Shown here: piece by piece, positions 35,460 through 48,024 of the stretch
Numbering within the stretch: position 1 is the stretch's first letter
How the letters are laid out: each line of letters starts with the position of its first letter
Assembly (NCBI GenBank): GCA_014338405.1
Contig: JTDE01000249.1
Coordinates: forward strand, 1 to 64,000
Source: Paragonimus skrjabini miyazakii
Lineage: Eukaryota; Platyhelminthes; Trematoda; Plagiorchiida; Troglotrematidae
DNA length: 64,000 nucleotides
Direction: 5' to 3'
Notes under the pieces: model-generated
Database searches by the model: none
What the model was told of the DNA's origin: nothing
Seen by the model: the letters and a program-made list of their open reading frames with translations, nothing else
Made by a program: the position numbers and the translations under genes

Positions 35460-38400
35460 AAAACAGCTCATTACTGCAGCTACGCAAATAACCGATTTTG
35501 GTGATCAACGAAATATACTGACCTCGGATTCAGCACACTCAGGTGCTACTCATAAGGACGTTTACAGTCAGGCGGATTACCACAAAATGAACATGTCGAT
35601 CTCTTAATTTGTTAACCTATGACTGAAATATAGGAACACATGAGGCATAGATATGAGGTAGTCATACTCACATTTTTTTCGATTAGAGAGTACGTGTCAC
35701 GTAGGAGGCCAGTCTGATAAATTAGTGTTTACCCCTGACCGACAGTGTAACTCCTTACTTCGACTGATTGTCCGAATTAGTTTACCAATCGGTAGCCATC
35801 GAGCAATGAACACGAGTGCACAATAAATGATACCACCTCAGAAAATTTTCTATTTGGTGAAAGACCGAATAATCGGGAGCACTTCAGAGGTCTTCACAGG
35901 AAGAATGATTTAGGAGCAGTGGAGATCAGACATTGTCCATTAGGTTTTCGTTACTAATTGGATAATTGGTAACACGGGTCATGCGACTAATCGCTGTTAC
36001 CCTAGAAACCCCTACGTTTTTATCTCTCCAGTGAATACTATTCGTCTGAGGACACTTTCGTTCAACTAACCACTTATGAGAAAACTGAACCGCCCAATTC
36101 TACAGTGAATTGGTTGTAGTGCTTTCTGACTGATAACCACTTTTGCACTACCGTGCTTAATATGGTTCACGTTTTACTGTCCTGTCGAAATACTTATAAC
36201 TTGCGATTCTCTGTTATAGAGAATGTGCCACTAGTGTGTATTCTATCCAATTCTTTAGTTTAACTTTGAACGAATATGCGAAAATTTACCTAAATAACCT
36301 TAAACTAAACATGGTTGAATCATAGCATCCGAATAGTCTTTAAACAGATGCAGTTTGCGATTGGTTTAATTCCGGAAGAATTTTATGGAACATCTAGAAA
36401 TGAATTTCAATAAAACGTAAACGCCCCAGCGGACATTTTTAAAGATTCAATACCCTATGGATGACTTCATTGCTGTATAGTAAAGAATGTGCCTCATAAT
36501 TTGAACGGTATCACCCTCCAAATGCCGGTGAGAATGTGTACCAACGGTACCATAAAACTGTATTGGAGTGGGGGGGGCGATATCGCCAGCCACAACATTC
36601 TAAAAATGGTATCCTTGATTTCTCCGGAACTAATTTCAACTTATTGTCAATGAACCAATATGCATACACAAAGCTCAGCCACTGTTTTGCCTCTCAAACA
36701 TTATGTTGAGTGTGTTCATCTATCACTGTTCTGAGTTTCTTGTTTATCTATTGTTTATGCCAGTTCATAAATAGATGTCCACATTAGCTGGACTATCGGT
36801 AGCTAACTAACCTTCTTACTTGAAACCATCGTTTCTGCACTTCACACTTGACTTTAATCGGGCAAAATTAGCTATCGAGGTTTTGCGTGGCAGAAAATTC
36901 GTTGACATCATTAGCACATGACCTAATTGAACGAATTAGATTAGCCTACGCCCCTAAGTGCTCGATGTTTGTCTACGTTTAAGCTTTGGTTCTGGATGTT
37001 AAATATTTGGTCGTAGTGTGAACGGCACATGATGAAAAATAAGGAAGAAGCGAATTATGAACTTGTCCTAGTCAAAAGATCATCATATGGTTTCTACAAC
37101 CCTGGTAGAATGCTTTGCTTGACATCTCATAATAACTTATTTAATATATCACGAATATTGGTACTTGAAAACATACTACTCAAATTCACCTCATTGTTCT
37201 CTCATCTAATTCGTTCGTTTGCTTTGTCAACATCGTTTTCCATCAAACATAAATTTGTGTTTGGAATACCACCATGACACACCTTACAGTGCCGTTGTTT
37301 CATATGCTCATCAAGCCTTGTTTTTCATGGGGTTTTCAGTATGAATATTTAAGAGTTCATCTAGGTGATCTTTAATCTGATATTTATGGGCTCATATGGC
37401 TACAACAAGCTCAACTATCGCATTGATATTTAAATAAATTTTCCCTCCTAGTGAACTTTATTGAATGTTTTCATCTGTTATCGCTCTGATTTTAGTGTTT
37501 CGTTAATGTTTGTTGAGAAATCAGGTCATTTACATTATACTTAGGTAGCTGAAGAGCAGTAGGCTGACCAAATTTGAAATCCATTGGGCCAGACTATACA
37601 CTTACTGGCCAGAGGATTTATAAATATTTCGTCTCGAACTCATTACATTTGCCCTGATCATGAGTATGTCAAACGTGATGGCGACAACGTTACACAGACA
37701 CACTTTACATATGTTTCACAATTGTGGTTTCTGTCATACATTCTTCAGTGGGCGCAAGATCACACATTCTGAGGAATCGATATGAGCAGGAGTTATTTAG
37801 GGCGAGTGTATCGAATAGTACCCATACAATGAATAATGTAGTGAACCAAAATCCCAGACAGGATTTTCAGCACACCAAACAGCAACCTAACACAGCTGAG
37901 AAAGTTTCTTGCCCTCGCACACATTCCCGTGAATCTACAGTAGGTTGGTCAGCCGTCATAAAGATAAAACTTCTTGTGCACAGTCAGATAATTGATATCA
38001 CAGCATGAAGAACATTTCAATGATATATAGGAACGAAATGAGGGTCCAGTCAGCCGAAGCGGCCTCAATCAGAACTGCTAACAACACAGAACTAACATTG
38101 GCCAAACGGTTTGAACAAAGCTGGACAACATTACTAAAGGAATATTCCTTGATGGCATGCTTTTAGTTAACATCACCCCCAGCGATGTTTGCAATAGACA
38201 TGGATGTACGAGAGATCTTTGGATGTGCTACTGGTATGTTCTCCCATTTGGTTTTCAAATGTAACTTGAAGCAGAACTGGAAGTCATCGGTACGGGTGTG
38301 TTTTCAATAGCTGATTACAGTGAACTGGTAATTTTAGAGTGGACTGAAAGTGTGGCAGCTCAAATTAAATTGCTCAAAAGTTTACTTCTGTCATTCGTCG

Positions 38401-39134
38401 ATATTCGATGACATGGAATCGTTATTTCTAACGAGAAGCTGCACCAATACATACCATAAACATGACCACGCTTCAATAGAACAGAATTTTTGGAATAGTC
38501 AGCTAGCAAGCTAATCGTCAACTCATTTGAAAACCTCTGTGGATTACTTGCTAGACAATGGCTGGTCGATTTCACGGTCCTGAGCTCGTTAGCTCAGTTG
38601 GAGACAGCTCTGAGAGAAGACTAATACAATATTAATCTAGCTATTTGTCAGACAAATTACGATGTGGCCGAGTAGCACATCAGCTGATTCACATCAACAC
38701 ATATTCAGATAACAGATGGTTAGTGGCCACATAAAAAGGTCTGATGATCAGGCTATCAGTAAATTTTGTCTGGTGTCCTGAATGTATGAGATGAGTCTGC
38801 GTTGGACTTTATCAAATGATGAAATCTGTGGAGTGGTGTAACAGCTGACTTGAAAGTCTGAATATCTGAGACCGACACCGTATATGAATGGTAACTAGTG
38901 ACCCTTTTACCTTATATCAAATTCACACAAAGCTCGGGGGGGGTACTTTTTACATAACCCTGAACTCGGTTTAAAACCGTACGGAGCTCACGCTGTCCTA
39001 CAAGTCTTGTTGAGTTGAAGATGTCAGAGTGCTAGAAAAGGAAATCTTGCACAAGTAGACGAACAGATTGTCAGCCACCGACTGTGCATTTCACGTGACA
39101 TTATCGCACATTGTAGCATGCAAGCCGGCTGTTT
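35460..39134. other. No recognised gene
   Basis: Runs of G at 36570-36577 and around 38937-38945. The segment 38040-38350 was checked for reverse transcriptase motifs and is not convincing. A short string near 38580 (TTAGCTCAGTTGGAGACAGC) resembles a tRNA A box but has no B box after it. Confidence 0.4.
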
Positions 39135-39906
39135 NNNNNNNNNNNNNNNNNNNNNNNNNNNNNNNNNNNNNNNNNNNNNNNNNNNNNNNNNNNNNNNNNN
39201 NNNNNNNNNNNNNNNNNNNNNNNNNNNNNNNNNNNNNNNNNNNNNNNNNNNNNNNNNNNNNNNNNNNNNNNNNNNNNNNNNNNNNNNNNNNNNNNNNNNN
39301 NNNNNNNNNNNNNNNNNNNNNNNNNNNNNNNNNNNNNNNNNNNNNNNNNNNNNNNNNNNNNNNNNNNNNNNNNNNNNNNNNNNNNNNNNNNNNNNNNNNN
39401 NNNNNNNNNNNNNNNNNNNNNNNNNNNNNNNNNNNNNNNNNNNNNNNNNNNNNNNNNNNNNNNNNNNNNNNNNNNNNNNNNNNNNNNNNNNNNNNNNNNN
39501 NNNNNNNNNNNNNNNNNNNNNNNNNNNNNNNNNNNNNNNNNNNNNNNNNNNNNNNNNNNNNNNNNNNNNNNNNNNNNNNNNNNNNNNNNNNNNNNNNNNN
39601 NNNNNNNNNNNNNNNNNNNNNNNNNNNNNNNNNNNNNNNNNNNNNNNNNNNNNNNNNNNNNNNNNNNNNNNNNNNNNNNNNNNNNNNNNNNNNNNNNNNN
39701 NNNNNNNNNNNNNNNNNNNNNNNNNNNNNNNNNNNNNNNNNNNNNNNNNNNNNNNNNNNNNNNNNNNNNNNNNNNNNNNNNNNNNNNNNNNNNNNNNNNN
39801 NNNNNNNNNNNNNNNNNNNNNNNNNNNNNNNNNNNNNNNNNNNNNNNNNNNNNNNNNNNNNNNNNNNNNNNNNNNNNNNNNNNNNNNNNNNNNNNNNNNN
39901 NNNNNN
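39135..39906. other. Assembly gap (N)
   Basis: 772 unknown bases. Open frames drawn through it are meaningless. Confidence 0.99.
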
Positions 39907-40495
39907 CAATTCAAATTCAACTAGTGCGCGCTTGCTGGTTTCGGTCGCACATTACAACATCAAACGATTAGTTATCAGCGCTGGATCAACTGGCAAACCC
40001 GACGGAGGTGTACACTTTTTTATGTTCAGACTGAACAACGTAGACCAACTAGTTTGGTTTCAGAGTTGCAACTGCAATATATGCTAAAGCTATAAGGCGC
40101 CACAGTGCCGTTATTGGCACCCCTCCTCAAATATATTGTTTGAATATAACTCGTAGTGAATTGGAAAAGAATTTGTATTTCAGAACTACAGTCCTACCAG
40201 AGGTTTTCGTCACAGTCCGTGGTATCCTGCCCGTTATAAGTCGCAAAATCGCGTGAACAAAGCTAAACATGATGATGTGACCTCAACGTACCCAAGAAGG
40301 TATGTAAGTTTGCTTGAAAAGTTGCGTCTTCAATTGACTTACGTATGTTATGACCGCAAAAGACGCTTGGCGTGTAACTTCGTTTATTGCACACACTCCC
40401 TTACAGATCATGTTAAACATGGGACCACAAACGCGTACACTCATTTGCACGGCTGACGTGCATTCACATACACTGGGTGACAGCAAGTTGTCGTT
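39907..40495. other. No recognised gene, flank of gap
   Basis: Possibly part of the same retroelement as the repeat that follows, but no motif supports it directly. Confidence 0.35.
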
Positions 40496-40497
40496 CG

Positions 40498-40660
40498 CCC
40501 TGATGGCACTTCTCCCATAGCGCGTACACACTATTCTGATGGTTGCTTCTGGTCTGTCGTCTTCCAGGCGTCGACGCTTGCCCTTTTGTTTCTGAAGTTG
40601 CTTGTGAGTAGCATACTACTCACATTGAAATTGCCTGTTCTACAACACCTATCCATTCTA
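40498..40660 (-). repeat. Gap-adjacent repeat with near-perfect palindrome, copy A
   Basis: Similar by eye to 58247-58415, sharing GCGCGTACACACTATT, the block around GTCTTCC, and AACTTGCC-like text. It contains TGTGAGTAGCATACTACTCACA (40603-40624), a palindrome with one mismatched pair. It sits about 590 bp from the N gap, as its partner sits at the edge of the other gap, so both may flank copies of one retroelement. Confidence 0.6.
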
Positions 40661-40664
40661 CAAA

Positions 40665-43600
40665 CTCGCTTTTGGCAATTAACTGAATACTGAGGTGTTA
40701 CCATTGAGCAGCACCTACTGTTGGCAGTAAATTCTAAAATTGACTACAGTTTGGATTGATTCTTCGTGAACAGAACTACCTACCTTTTACAATGGTACTG
40801 TTTCACTGTTGACCAGATAATCGTGTGTTTGATCTGGGCAAACCAAATACTTAAGCGTGTTCGTTTGCTGCTTTTGAAAGCGGTGCGTAAAGTTTTAACC
40901 AATGCGAAGTCGAACTTAAACACCACAGTCCTCCATTTTTTAAGCGGTCGAAGACAACCTAGCAAGAGATTCACGCACCTCATGTTAAACCCTCGAACGT
41001 ACTAAATAATGTCTAAACGTAACTAAAAATCAAACTCTCTCACACAAAGTCCCCTAGGGACCTCTTCCAAATGAGTAAGAAATGTTGAACTGGCAAGCTA
41101 TTACGTTTTCCTTCACTTGATAAATACACACTCCTGAATGCATTGTGTGACTCTATTTTCATCAACAATCCCATACATTTCGCCAATCATCGGGAATAAT
41201 CAATGTTATGAACTTTGTGCCCATCTTTTCTGTGCACCCTCAGCAGCCACACAATATAAAAATGCGTGAAAATTATAACTGAGTGCATTCCAGTGTTTGC
41301 TGTGGATAGTTCTACGAGCCAGTTGTATGGTTAGCAATTTTTCCACCTCCACATATTTTCCACTTCTATGAACCATCTATTACATCCTCTTCATGACGGA
41401 TGAACAGGAAAAACCGCATATGAACTCATTTTTCTCTGATTTATATCAGTCTTTGTATACACAATATTAAACCTAGATGATAAATTAAGGATTGGATGTG
41501 TCAATGAAGCGGCTTAGTTGACAGTATCTTAATGTCGAAAGTGTCATCGAATGTGAGTAGCCTTCAGATAGTGATAGGGCTAATCACAATACAAACAAAT
41601 TGGCGATTGTATCCAGTCAAGTCTAACAAACATTCCTTGATTGTGAATTGAGAACTAGAGGAGCGTGACGGAACAGATGATTCTTAGTGAACAGTCGGGA
41701 ACTAAACTGATATTCCTGACTGTCTTGCTTACAGTTCAAGAAGGCCTGAACTAAACTCGACTAGATAGTGATGGAATATGTTTTGCACCGCATAGAATTG
41801 AGTTGATTACTGAAAAAATCAACAATGTATTATTGTTAGATGTGATGCTTCTGACTTTCGGTCGTCTGATTTATTACACCGCTGTCGACACTTTCAAAGT
41901 TGGACTACTTTTGTTTTGCAAGTAGTATGTAATCCGCCGTTATTATTTTAGTCCCAACCAGTCCATTGCATTAATCGGCATGTTAGTCTAGATTTCCCAA
42001 TACGGGATAATATACATTTGAGCAGGGACACTTTGAACCACCCAGTAAGCCAACAGAAATGCATGACTCCCACTCCTAATTTACTGTGCTTTTCTGTAAG
42101 TTTATTCACATATCTGTTTCAATTTCCTAGGACGTCTTTTTTGAGCACTAGGATTTTCACGCGAAACCCATACAATTCCCAACTTCGTCTACCCGTCCTT
42201 GATAATGTCAAGACCAAATACAATGGTTTCAAAAACAACCGTAATGGTGCATGTAGCCTAAAAAAGACCGTGATTTCACAAATTAATACCAAGTCGGTTT
42301 TTGGTGTAGATTACTAACTCAACTCTTCGTGATACTTTGTTCTCCAACCTTGCGGTATGTCAACATATCAAATACTGTTATGCAATTGAAGGCAAAAGTC
42401 TAAGGCTTGAAATCAACTGCAGTTCCGTAGTCCTGACAATTGTCCTCTTGGAGTGATCCACATGAGTTGCTGTGGGATCACGCTGAGGCAAACGAGTGGA
42501 TCAGAATAAGTTTTGAATGATGCGTTTAACACTTATTCAGCTGTGAAATACTTCAATTTTTAGTAGGAAAATATTCAGAACCATCATCGTTTCACCAAGT
42601 CCTTTTAAAATGCACCGTATTTGGTGCAATTCTGAATCAGCAACTCACTTATTCCAGCTGATCGGATGTACGGGGCCATCCTCATGATAATAATGAACCA
42701 AGTCAGATGGCACCGACGAGTAAGCAAAGGGAAGGTTAGGAATCAGGTTTCTAGTAGTGAATGCCGACTGGTATGGAGCACGGAGTAGACAGATAATAAT
42801 CTGGCGTGAAGAAACCAAGTGGTTTACTGATGGGTTGGACACCGTAGATCTGGCTGGCGCCTTCGTGGCTCACACAGTCGGTGGCTCGAGATTTAGTGTT
42901 AGATGGCGGCTAATCGGGCTCAGCGGCGTGATTGGTTTTGTTTAGCCGAGTTGTCTGTAAACTGAGTGGTTTTAATGACAATGAGCAACGAAAGCCACAG
43001 TGCATCTGTCTCACTGACAATGTTGTAATTTCATCCATGACCCGGTTGTTTGTTTGCAAGGTGTGATTACCTCATTGTCGAATGTTTTAATATATGCATA
43101 ACCGGTTTCAACAGCTAGATTCCCTTCGATCTTGTTCTGTTATCTCCTGCTTCCTTGGCTGATACTTGCTTACTTTGTGTGCGGTTTTGTGACAGCTAAG
43201 CACCCGTGCGAAGCACGGCTGTACCGCTATCTCTGATGTTAATGTTCATGGTGATGAAGATAATGACGACAATGACTCTTCACGCGTGCAATTTTACAGC
43301 TAACCTATTGTGATGAAATCGTGTTTCCTCATTCTATCTTGCATCTTCAAAGTTACCAGGAAATGGTTGTTCTCTGTCAGTCACCGTACCGAGATCGTCT
43401 ATCTTATTTTGAACCGATAACTTATACAGGCAGGGAGGAATAATAACCGAATGAATGAAGGTTCGTCACAGAAGGTCACGTGAGTCGTAATTTTCAAGGA
43501 GCTTTTTGGGCTTTCAACTGTATTATTCATTCGGGATCAGAAGTGCGTCGTAAGTCTACACATTTACTAATGCTATGATTGTGCGGTCAAAGACAACCTG

Positions 43601-44345
43601 CTCTACACAGATGAGGGCTTAGTGATTTCTGCTCACACCTGCGTGCATGTGTGTACATGTGGGTGATTCCCTAACAAAAGTGGATCCATACCATACTCAT
43701 TTATGGTTGTGTTAACAGTCTGATGGCTTCTGTTCGTGCGGCTGATTGAAAGATTGACGGTACTCTGGAATATCTTATAGGAATGGTTCTTCATACATGG
43801 AATATCTCACGGTGGTTTTAGATAACAATCCCTCGTCGATATCTTTGATTTAATCCAACAACGCAGTGGATTCCGTTTCAGTTCCCAACTGGGTAAATGT
43901 AATAACATTGGTTATGGTCGGGGAAAAGTGATCCAGTCTGTACTGGCCTTCACGTAATTGTTCGTTTATTCCCAACCTGAAGAAGAATTTGTGTGCCGTG
44001 CTAACTGAAGGGCATGTAACACTGTTTCCTCATTTTCCCCGCACAAGCTGTTGCTTCCTTCACTAGCCCTTTTTCAAGAACTCAGTGGTTTTTGGACATC
44101 AGTAAATACATCTTTATACCTCCGTTTAGGGGGTTCTGAGAATGGTGGAAGCCAATTTCCCTGATTTAAAGCCATGCGCTTTATGAGTATCCTGCTGTGG
44201 TGTGAAGGTATTTGATTCCTTTCTCACACGTTTCATCCCCTACGGTGATTCCTACGCATGAGCACTACAATTATAGCAACCGGTTAGTTGACCTGCAAAA
44301 ATCGGAAATTTGTTAAGGTTATATAATTGCTTTATGTTAAGAAAA
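40665..44345. other. No recognised gene
   Basis: Unrecognised short frames only (up to 99 codons at 42018-42317, +). Confidence 0.45.
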
Positions 44346-44347
44346 CA

Positions 44348-44610
44348 TTCACAAAGCGGAAGTGGTCCAGTGTTCACATGCGATGATAATTCGGTCGTGC
44401 CTAATGTGAAATGAATAGCGCAGTGGTAAACACGGTTGCCTCGTAAAAGCATAGCCAGCGTTCTAGTCCCTGCCGTCGCAAGGATATGCACTACTGACGA
44501 GCTCTAATGTGAGCGAAACTCAAGTCTAGTGCTTCTTTTCAAAATGGGATGACTGGAAAGTCTATGGGAATGCAATAGCTGTGATCACTTGTGGGTGATG
44601 TTCAATCTGT
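44348..44610 (+). mobile_element. tRNA-derived SINE with best hammerhead (HH-SINE 6)
   Basis: Order: CACAAAGCGGAAGTGG; AATTCGGTCGTGCCTAATGTG; A box TAGCGCAGTGG (44416-44426); B box CGTTCTAGTCC (44459-44469), 33-43 nt after the A box as in tRNAs; hammerhead (44488-44532); TTCTTTTCAAAATGGG; tail GCTGTGATCACTTGTGGGTG. The 5' inverted-repeat segment is missing, so this copy is slightly 5' truncated. No protein is encoded. The 79- and 88-codon minus frames over it are incidental. Confidence 0.8.
44488..44532 (+). ncRNA. Type I hammerhead ribozyme, all core bases intact
   Basis: Stem I GCACTA (44488-44493) pairs perfectly with TAGTGC (44527-44532). Core CTGACGA is 44494-44500. Stem II is GCTC/GAGC (44501-44514) with loop TAATGT. 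GAA is 44515-44517, A15.1 44518, U16.1 44525, cleavage-site C17 44526. Stem III is about 3 bp. Known minimal hammerheads of this kind cleave better as dimers, because two copies can extend stem III. Cleavage itself is inferred. Confidence 0.85.
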
Positions 44611-44614
44611 AGGA

Positions 44615-45550
44615 AAACATTTTGCAACAAAAGGTAGATTAGTTGAGTTTGAAAGGTCCGGTTTTTGATGGATTGGGTGAACGTAAAATAATCTATCATC
44701 GCATGAAGTTTGAACGGAAGAGAAAGAGAGTATTTCGCATAGTGATGATAACGTACAAGTTCACCAATACCAAATTGCTCTAGTAGTTGATGTGTATGGT
44801 GTACCCATGCGGTTATTAAAGTTGCCATTAAATTCGAAATACCTACTGAACATTGTTGTATGTAAGATCACCGACTGCAACAAACTATGTTCGTATGGTG
44901 TATTGTATTGTAAAAAAGCCATCCCCTTTCCGGAATAATGGTAATAATATGCAATTTCTGAGTATGAGTCTGAGTAAATTTATCTGAGTAGAAATAAAAC
45001 CACAAAAACTCATTCAACCGCAGTTGATTAAATGAGATCTATTTTACCTTTGCTTAGGTCAGCGCTTTTTAAAAACGAAAGTTCGATTTTATCTTATCAG
45101 AAAGAATTTGTGACCGATTATTCAGAACAGATGTGTTCAAATTTGACCTAGATAATAATTATTATAGTTCAACATAAATAGTGATAACAGTTGGTCATTT
45201 CATCTGTGTTATCAGCTCTATTGATCAGACTCAAAACAAACATTAGGCTCTCAAGGTTAATGGGTTAACTCAGGGACAAGAAGGGTGAATGCTGATAAAC
45301 AAATAACACTTTCTGAATCGGACAAATGAAGATGCTAAAAGTCTTGATTATTAAAAGTAGTTACCTCGCTCTTCAAAGAAGAAACAAAGTTTTCACTCTC
45401 ATTAACCACTGAATATGCTTCGAAACACTGAATGCCACAGGAAGATCGGTCCAAAGAGGATGGATGGCTGGGGTGGAAACAAGTTTAGATTCAATTGCGT
45501 ACAACTTAACTTGCCACAGGTGATGTTCATAGAACTGGGGCAAAAAGGAT
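44615..45550. other. No recognisable gene
   Basis: AT-rich sequence with no supported feature. Confidence 0.5.
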
Positions 45551-45552
45551 AA

Positions 45553-46310
45553 TAGCGTTTATGAGAAACAAAGTTTCAGCGAACAGACTGTTTTCAAGAA
45601 ATTCTCCTCTTTGGCTGGTACATTTATATGAAATTAAGTGACGATTTACAATGTTATTGATCAAAGATTACTGAAGGGGCAATGTAACTGGATAAAAGAT
45701 AAACACTATCTCGCTGTGGTTGGGAACACAAACAAAGTTGGTTCTAGTTGGTTAGTGTTAAACAGGCTGGGACAGAGGGATGGGGACAAATTATTTCACG
45801 GATTGAACGGCCGTGTTCGGCCAAGGAAGCCTCAGGATTTGAACGAAATGTTTATGCACACACAGATCCGGGTGACGTAGTCGTACTGCGACCACCTCGG
45901 CTATCGACAGGATGGACAAGGTGGCGGGAACCCGGTAGACTGTACGAAATGCTGTCTTCGTGTCTGTGTGTTGAGTAAAATCAACCAAATGGGCCAGAAT
46001 GGATGAACTGATACGCTTTGTTGTCCCAGAGTGAGGCCAAGCGGGGCAGTGTTCCCGGATTCTTTCAGATAAACGCCTAGTAGTGCGACCTATGTATGCT
46101 GAACCACAGGAACAGTCAAATGAATAGATCAAAAAAGAGGCAACATTATTAGGCACGTTATCCTTCAAATTCAGTGGAATCGCCCGTTTTCAGTGAAATG
46201 TAACAACCGAGCTAGCAGCACAATAAGTCGTGTTGATAGCATTGGCAATTTGACGTGATATCAATTCTGCCGCTGAATCACCCTTGAATGGCAACGATAG
46301 GTAGACGTTC
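45553..46310 (-). mobile_element. Penelope-like element copy 2, 5'-truncated
   Basis: Matches 19440-20201 closely from TAGC...ATGAGAAACAAAG to GTAGACGTTC, then stops abruptly at about 46310. That is a 5' truncation, as expected from incomplete reverse transcription. The frame at 45791-46168 (125 codons) covers the GIY-YIG domain, with YIGRTTRRLSERIREH and IAEVVAVR. It lacks about seven residues (SQKVKCH) present in copy 1 and reads through to NLPW-type text (LRLPWP). A shift near 46190 separates it from the preceding part (ISRQIANAIN). The terminal repeat unit lies at about 45744-45835 and extends further than in copy 1 (GGCCAAGGAAGCCTC). Confidence 0.88.
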
Positions 46311-46314
46311 ATCA

Positions 46315-47760
46315 CTCTGGGACAACCACAGCAACGCTGCATACCAACTTCAGGCCAAAGGTATTCTGACTCAAACAAGATTTCAATCTTGTGAGACTTC
46401 TGTTTTTTACTGGCTAACAGACGATATTGAACAGCACGGTTATGCATAGTTTCTAGTTAATATTACACGAATAATTACAAAACAACAAGAACTGAAATAA
46501 AAGTTCACTTTTTTCTCATTCACTCTTACTGCTCCCATTTTCAATGTTGTTTCCAAAGTTCACGGTCAAGTTATCTGTTCATACTGATGTTAATTGTACC
46601 CTTAAAAATTGAGTTCATGTTAATAAATTAAGCCATCAGTTTATGTGCATTTAAATTCATGTATTTATCGAGCGATGCAAATTTTTGAAGGTCACATAAA
46701 AACTCATCCACTGTTATTATATTCCATAATGGTACACTGAGAAAAAAGGACAAATATCAAGTTGTCAAAAACCAGTAAATTCAAGGTCCAAATCCAATCG
46801 ATTCATCGTTGTTAAGGAATTTTAAGATCACAGATGATAATTCTCGTTTCAACTCATAAGCTGTTAGTTGGAAAAAGACAACCATTGAACAAAATGACAG
46901 TTTTTTTCGTTTAGAAAGTAAGACAGTCCTGTTATGTATGCATTAGCGGGGATAATTTTGTCAATTTAATTGCACGGTTTTGCTACGAAGGACAGTGAGT
47001 AATTTTAGACTTGGATGGAAATTGAGTCATATGAGAACAAACGATAAACAGTAAACGCTAGAAGTTTACCAAAGCTTGTTAAGTATACCTATACACTAAA
47101 ACGCTTACGTACTAATGACATCACTCCGTCCGGTGTTGAAGCTCGGTGAATATCACATTACCTTAATCCTCAATCCGAACCATGAACAACACCACCACCG
47201 TTTCCAACCATTAGGAGCGTACTAATTCCATGTATGATATCTGGAGAGCACTTATCTTGCCGATGGATGTGGATTTGCAGTAGGAAAATCTGTAACAAGT
47301 GCACATCAGTGGATTATACCTTCAGAAAAAATAGCATACTCATAATTTTATTACAATCATTCTGACTAAGGTGTTCTTTTCTTCGCTCGATTGACTAGCC
47401 ATACTATAAACGTTTCGGCACCAAGCAGTGTGAACTCATCAACGTGTGGGGGTTAGGGTGTTGTAGTTGATCTCATTTAACTCTAAGCGTTTGAAGTGGT
47501 TCACTTAAATTTGATAACCTACGATCTTCTTTCCCCTGTTTGTCAGTAATCAAACTACTTTCGGAGTTAGCATTCTTAATTACACACACTGTTGTTATAT
47601 CTTGGGGAAAAAAGTAAGTTTGGTTTATCCGAAAATCTCTACATATTACGGTGATTTTAACATGTAGTCAAGAAAATCAAAAAACGGCGCATAACAGGAT
47701 TAAGTATTCAAAGACTTCTCGATTTGCTTTAGGGAAATAAAATTGATATGCTTGTATTAA
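46315..47760. other. No recognisable gene
   Basis: No supported feature. Confidence 0.5.
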
Positions 47761-47762
47761 TT

Positions 47763-47815
47763 CACTAAATTCGAGTTTTGTTCTCGTTAGAGCTCGTCAG
47801 CAGTGCATATTGACA
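47763..47815 (-). repeat. Hammerhead SINE fragment, inverted (HH-SINE 7)
   Basis: Minus strand shows GCACTGCTGACGAGCTCTAACGAG followed at once by a damaged GAAA element (CAAAA) and CTCGAA. Only the ribozyme part is present, and it is inactive because G12 is lost. Confidence 0.6.
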
Positions 47816-47854
47816 TCATTCAGATTACGTTACTCGGTGTTTTGTTCGCAAACA

Positions 47855-48022
47855 TAATGGTCGGCGCGGTCGAAACTTTAGTCCTGCCCGTGGCAGTGAT
47901 ATGCACTTCGGAAATACTCCAACTGCAGTCTAGTATCTCTTTCGAAAGGGGCCGAATGGAAAGTGTGTGGGAATGCAACGACTGCGAACAATTGTAGATA
48001 TTGTTCAATCTATATGAAAACT
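47855..48022 (+). mobile_element. Hammerhead SINE copy with deleted core (HH-SINE 8)
   Basis: Begins GGTCGGCGCGGTCGAAAC and continues with CTTTAGTCCTGCCCGTGGCA, GATATGCACTTC, CAGTCTAGT, then the family tail (AAGGGGCCGAATGGAAAGT, GAACAATTGTAG). The ribozyme core between stem I and cleavage site is missing. It faces the inverted fragment just upstream. Confidence 0.65.
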
Positions 48023-48024
48023 AA

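Noticed and set aside
38040..38350. Possible gypsy RT remnant (VLPFGFQM in one frame)
   Set aside because: A single short match with stops on either side; no supporting YxDD or Asp motif.
39024..40087. Open frames of 268-339 codons on both strands
   Set aside because: They consist almost wholly of unknown residues from the N gap.
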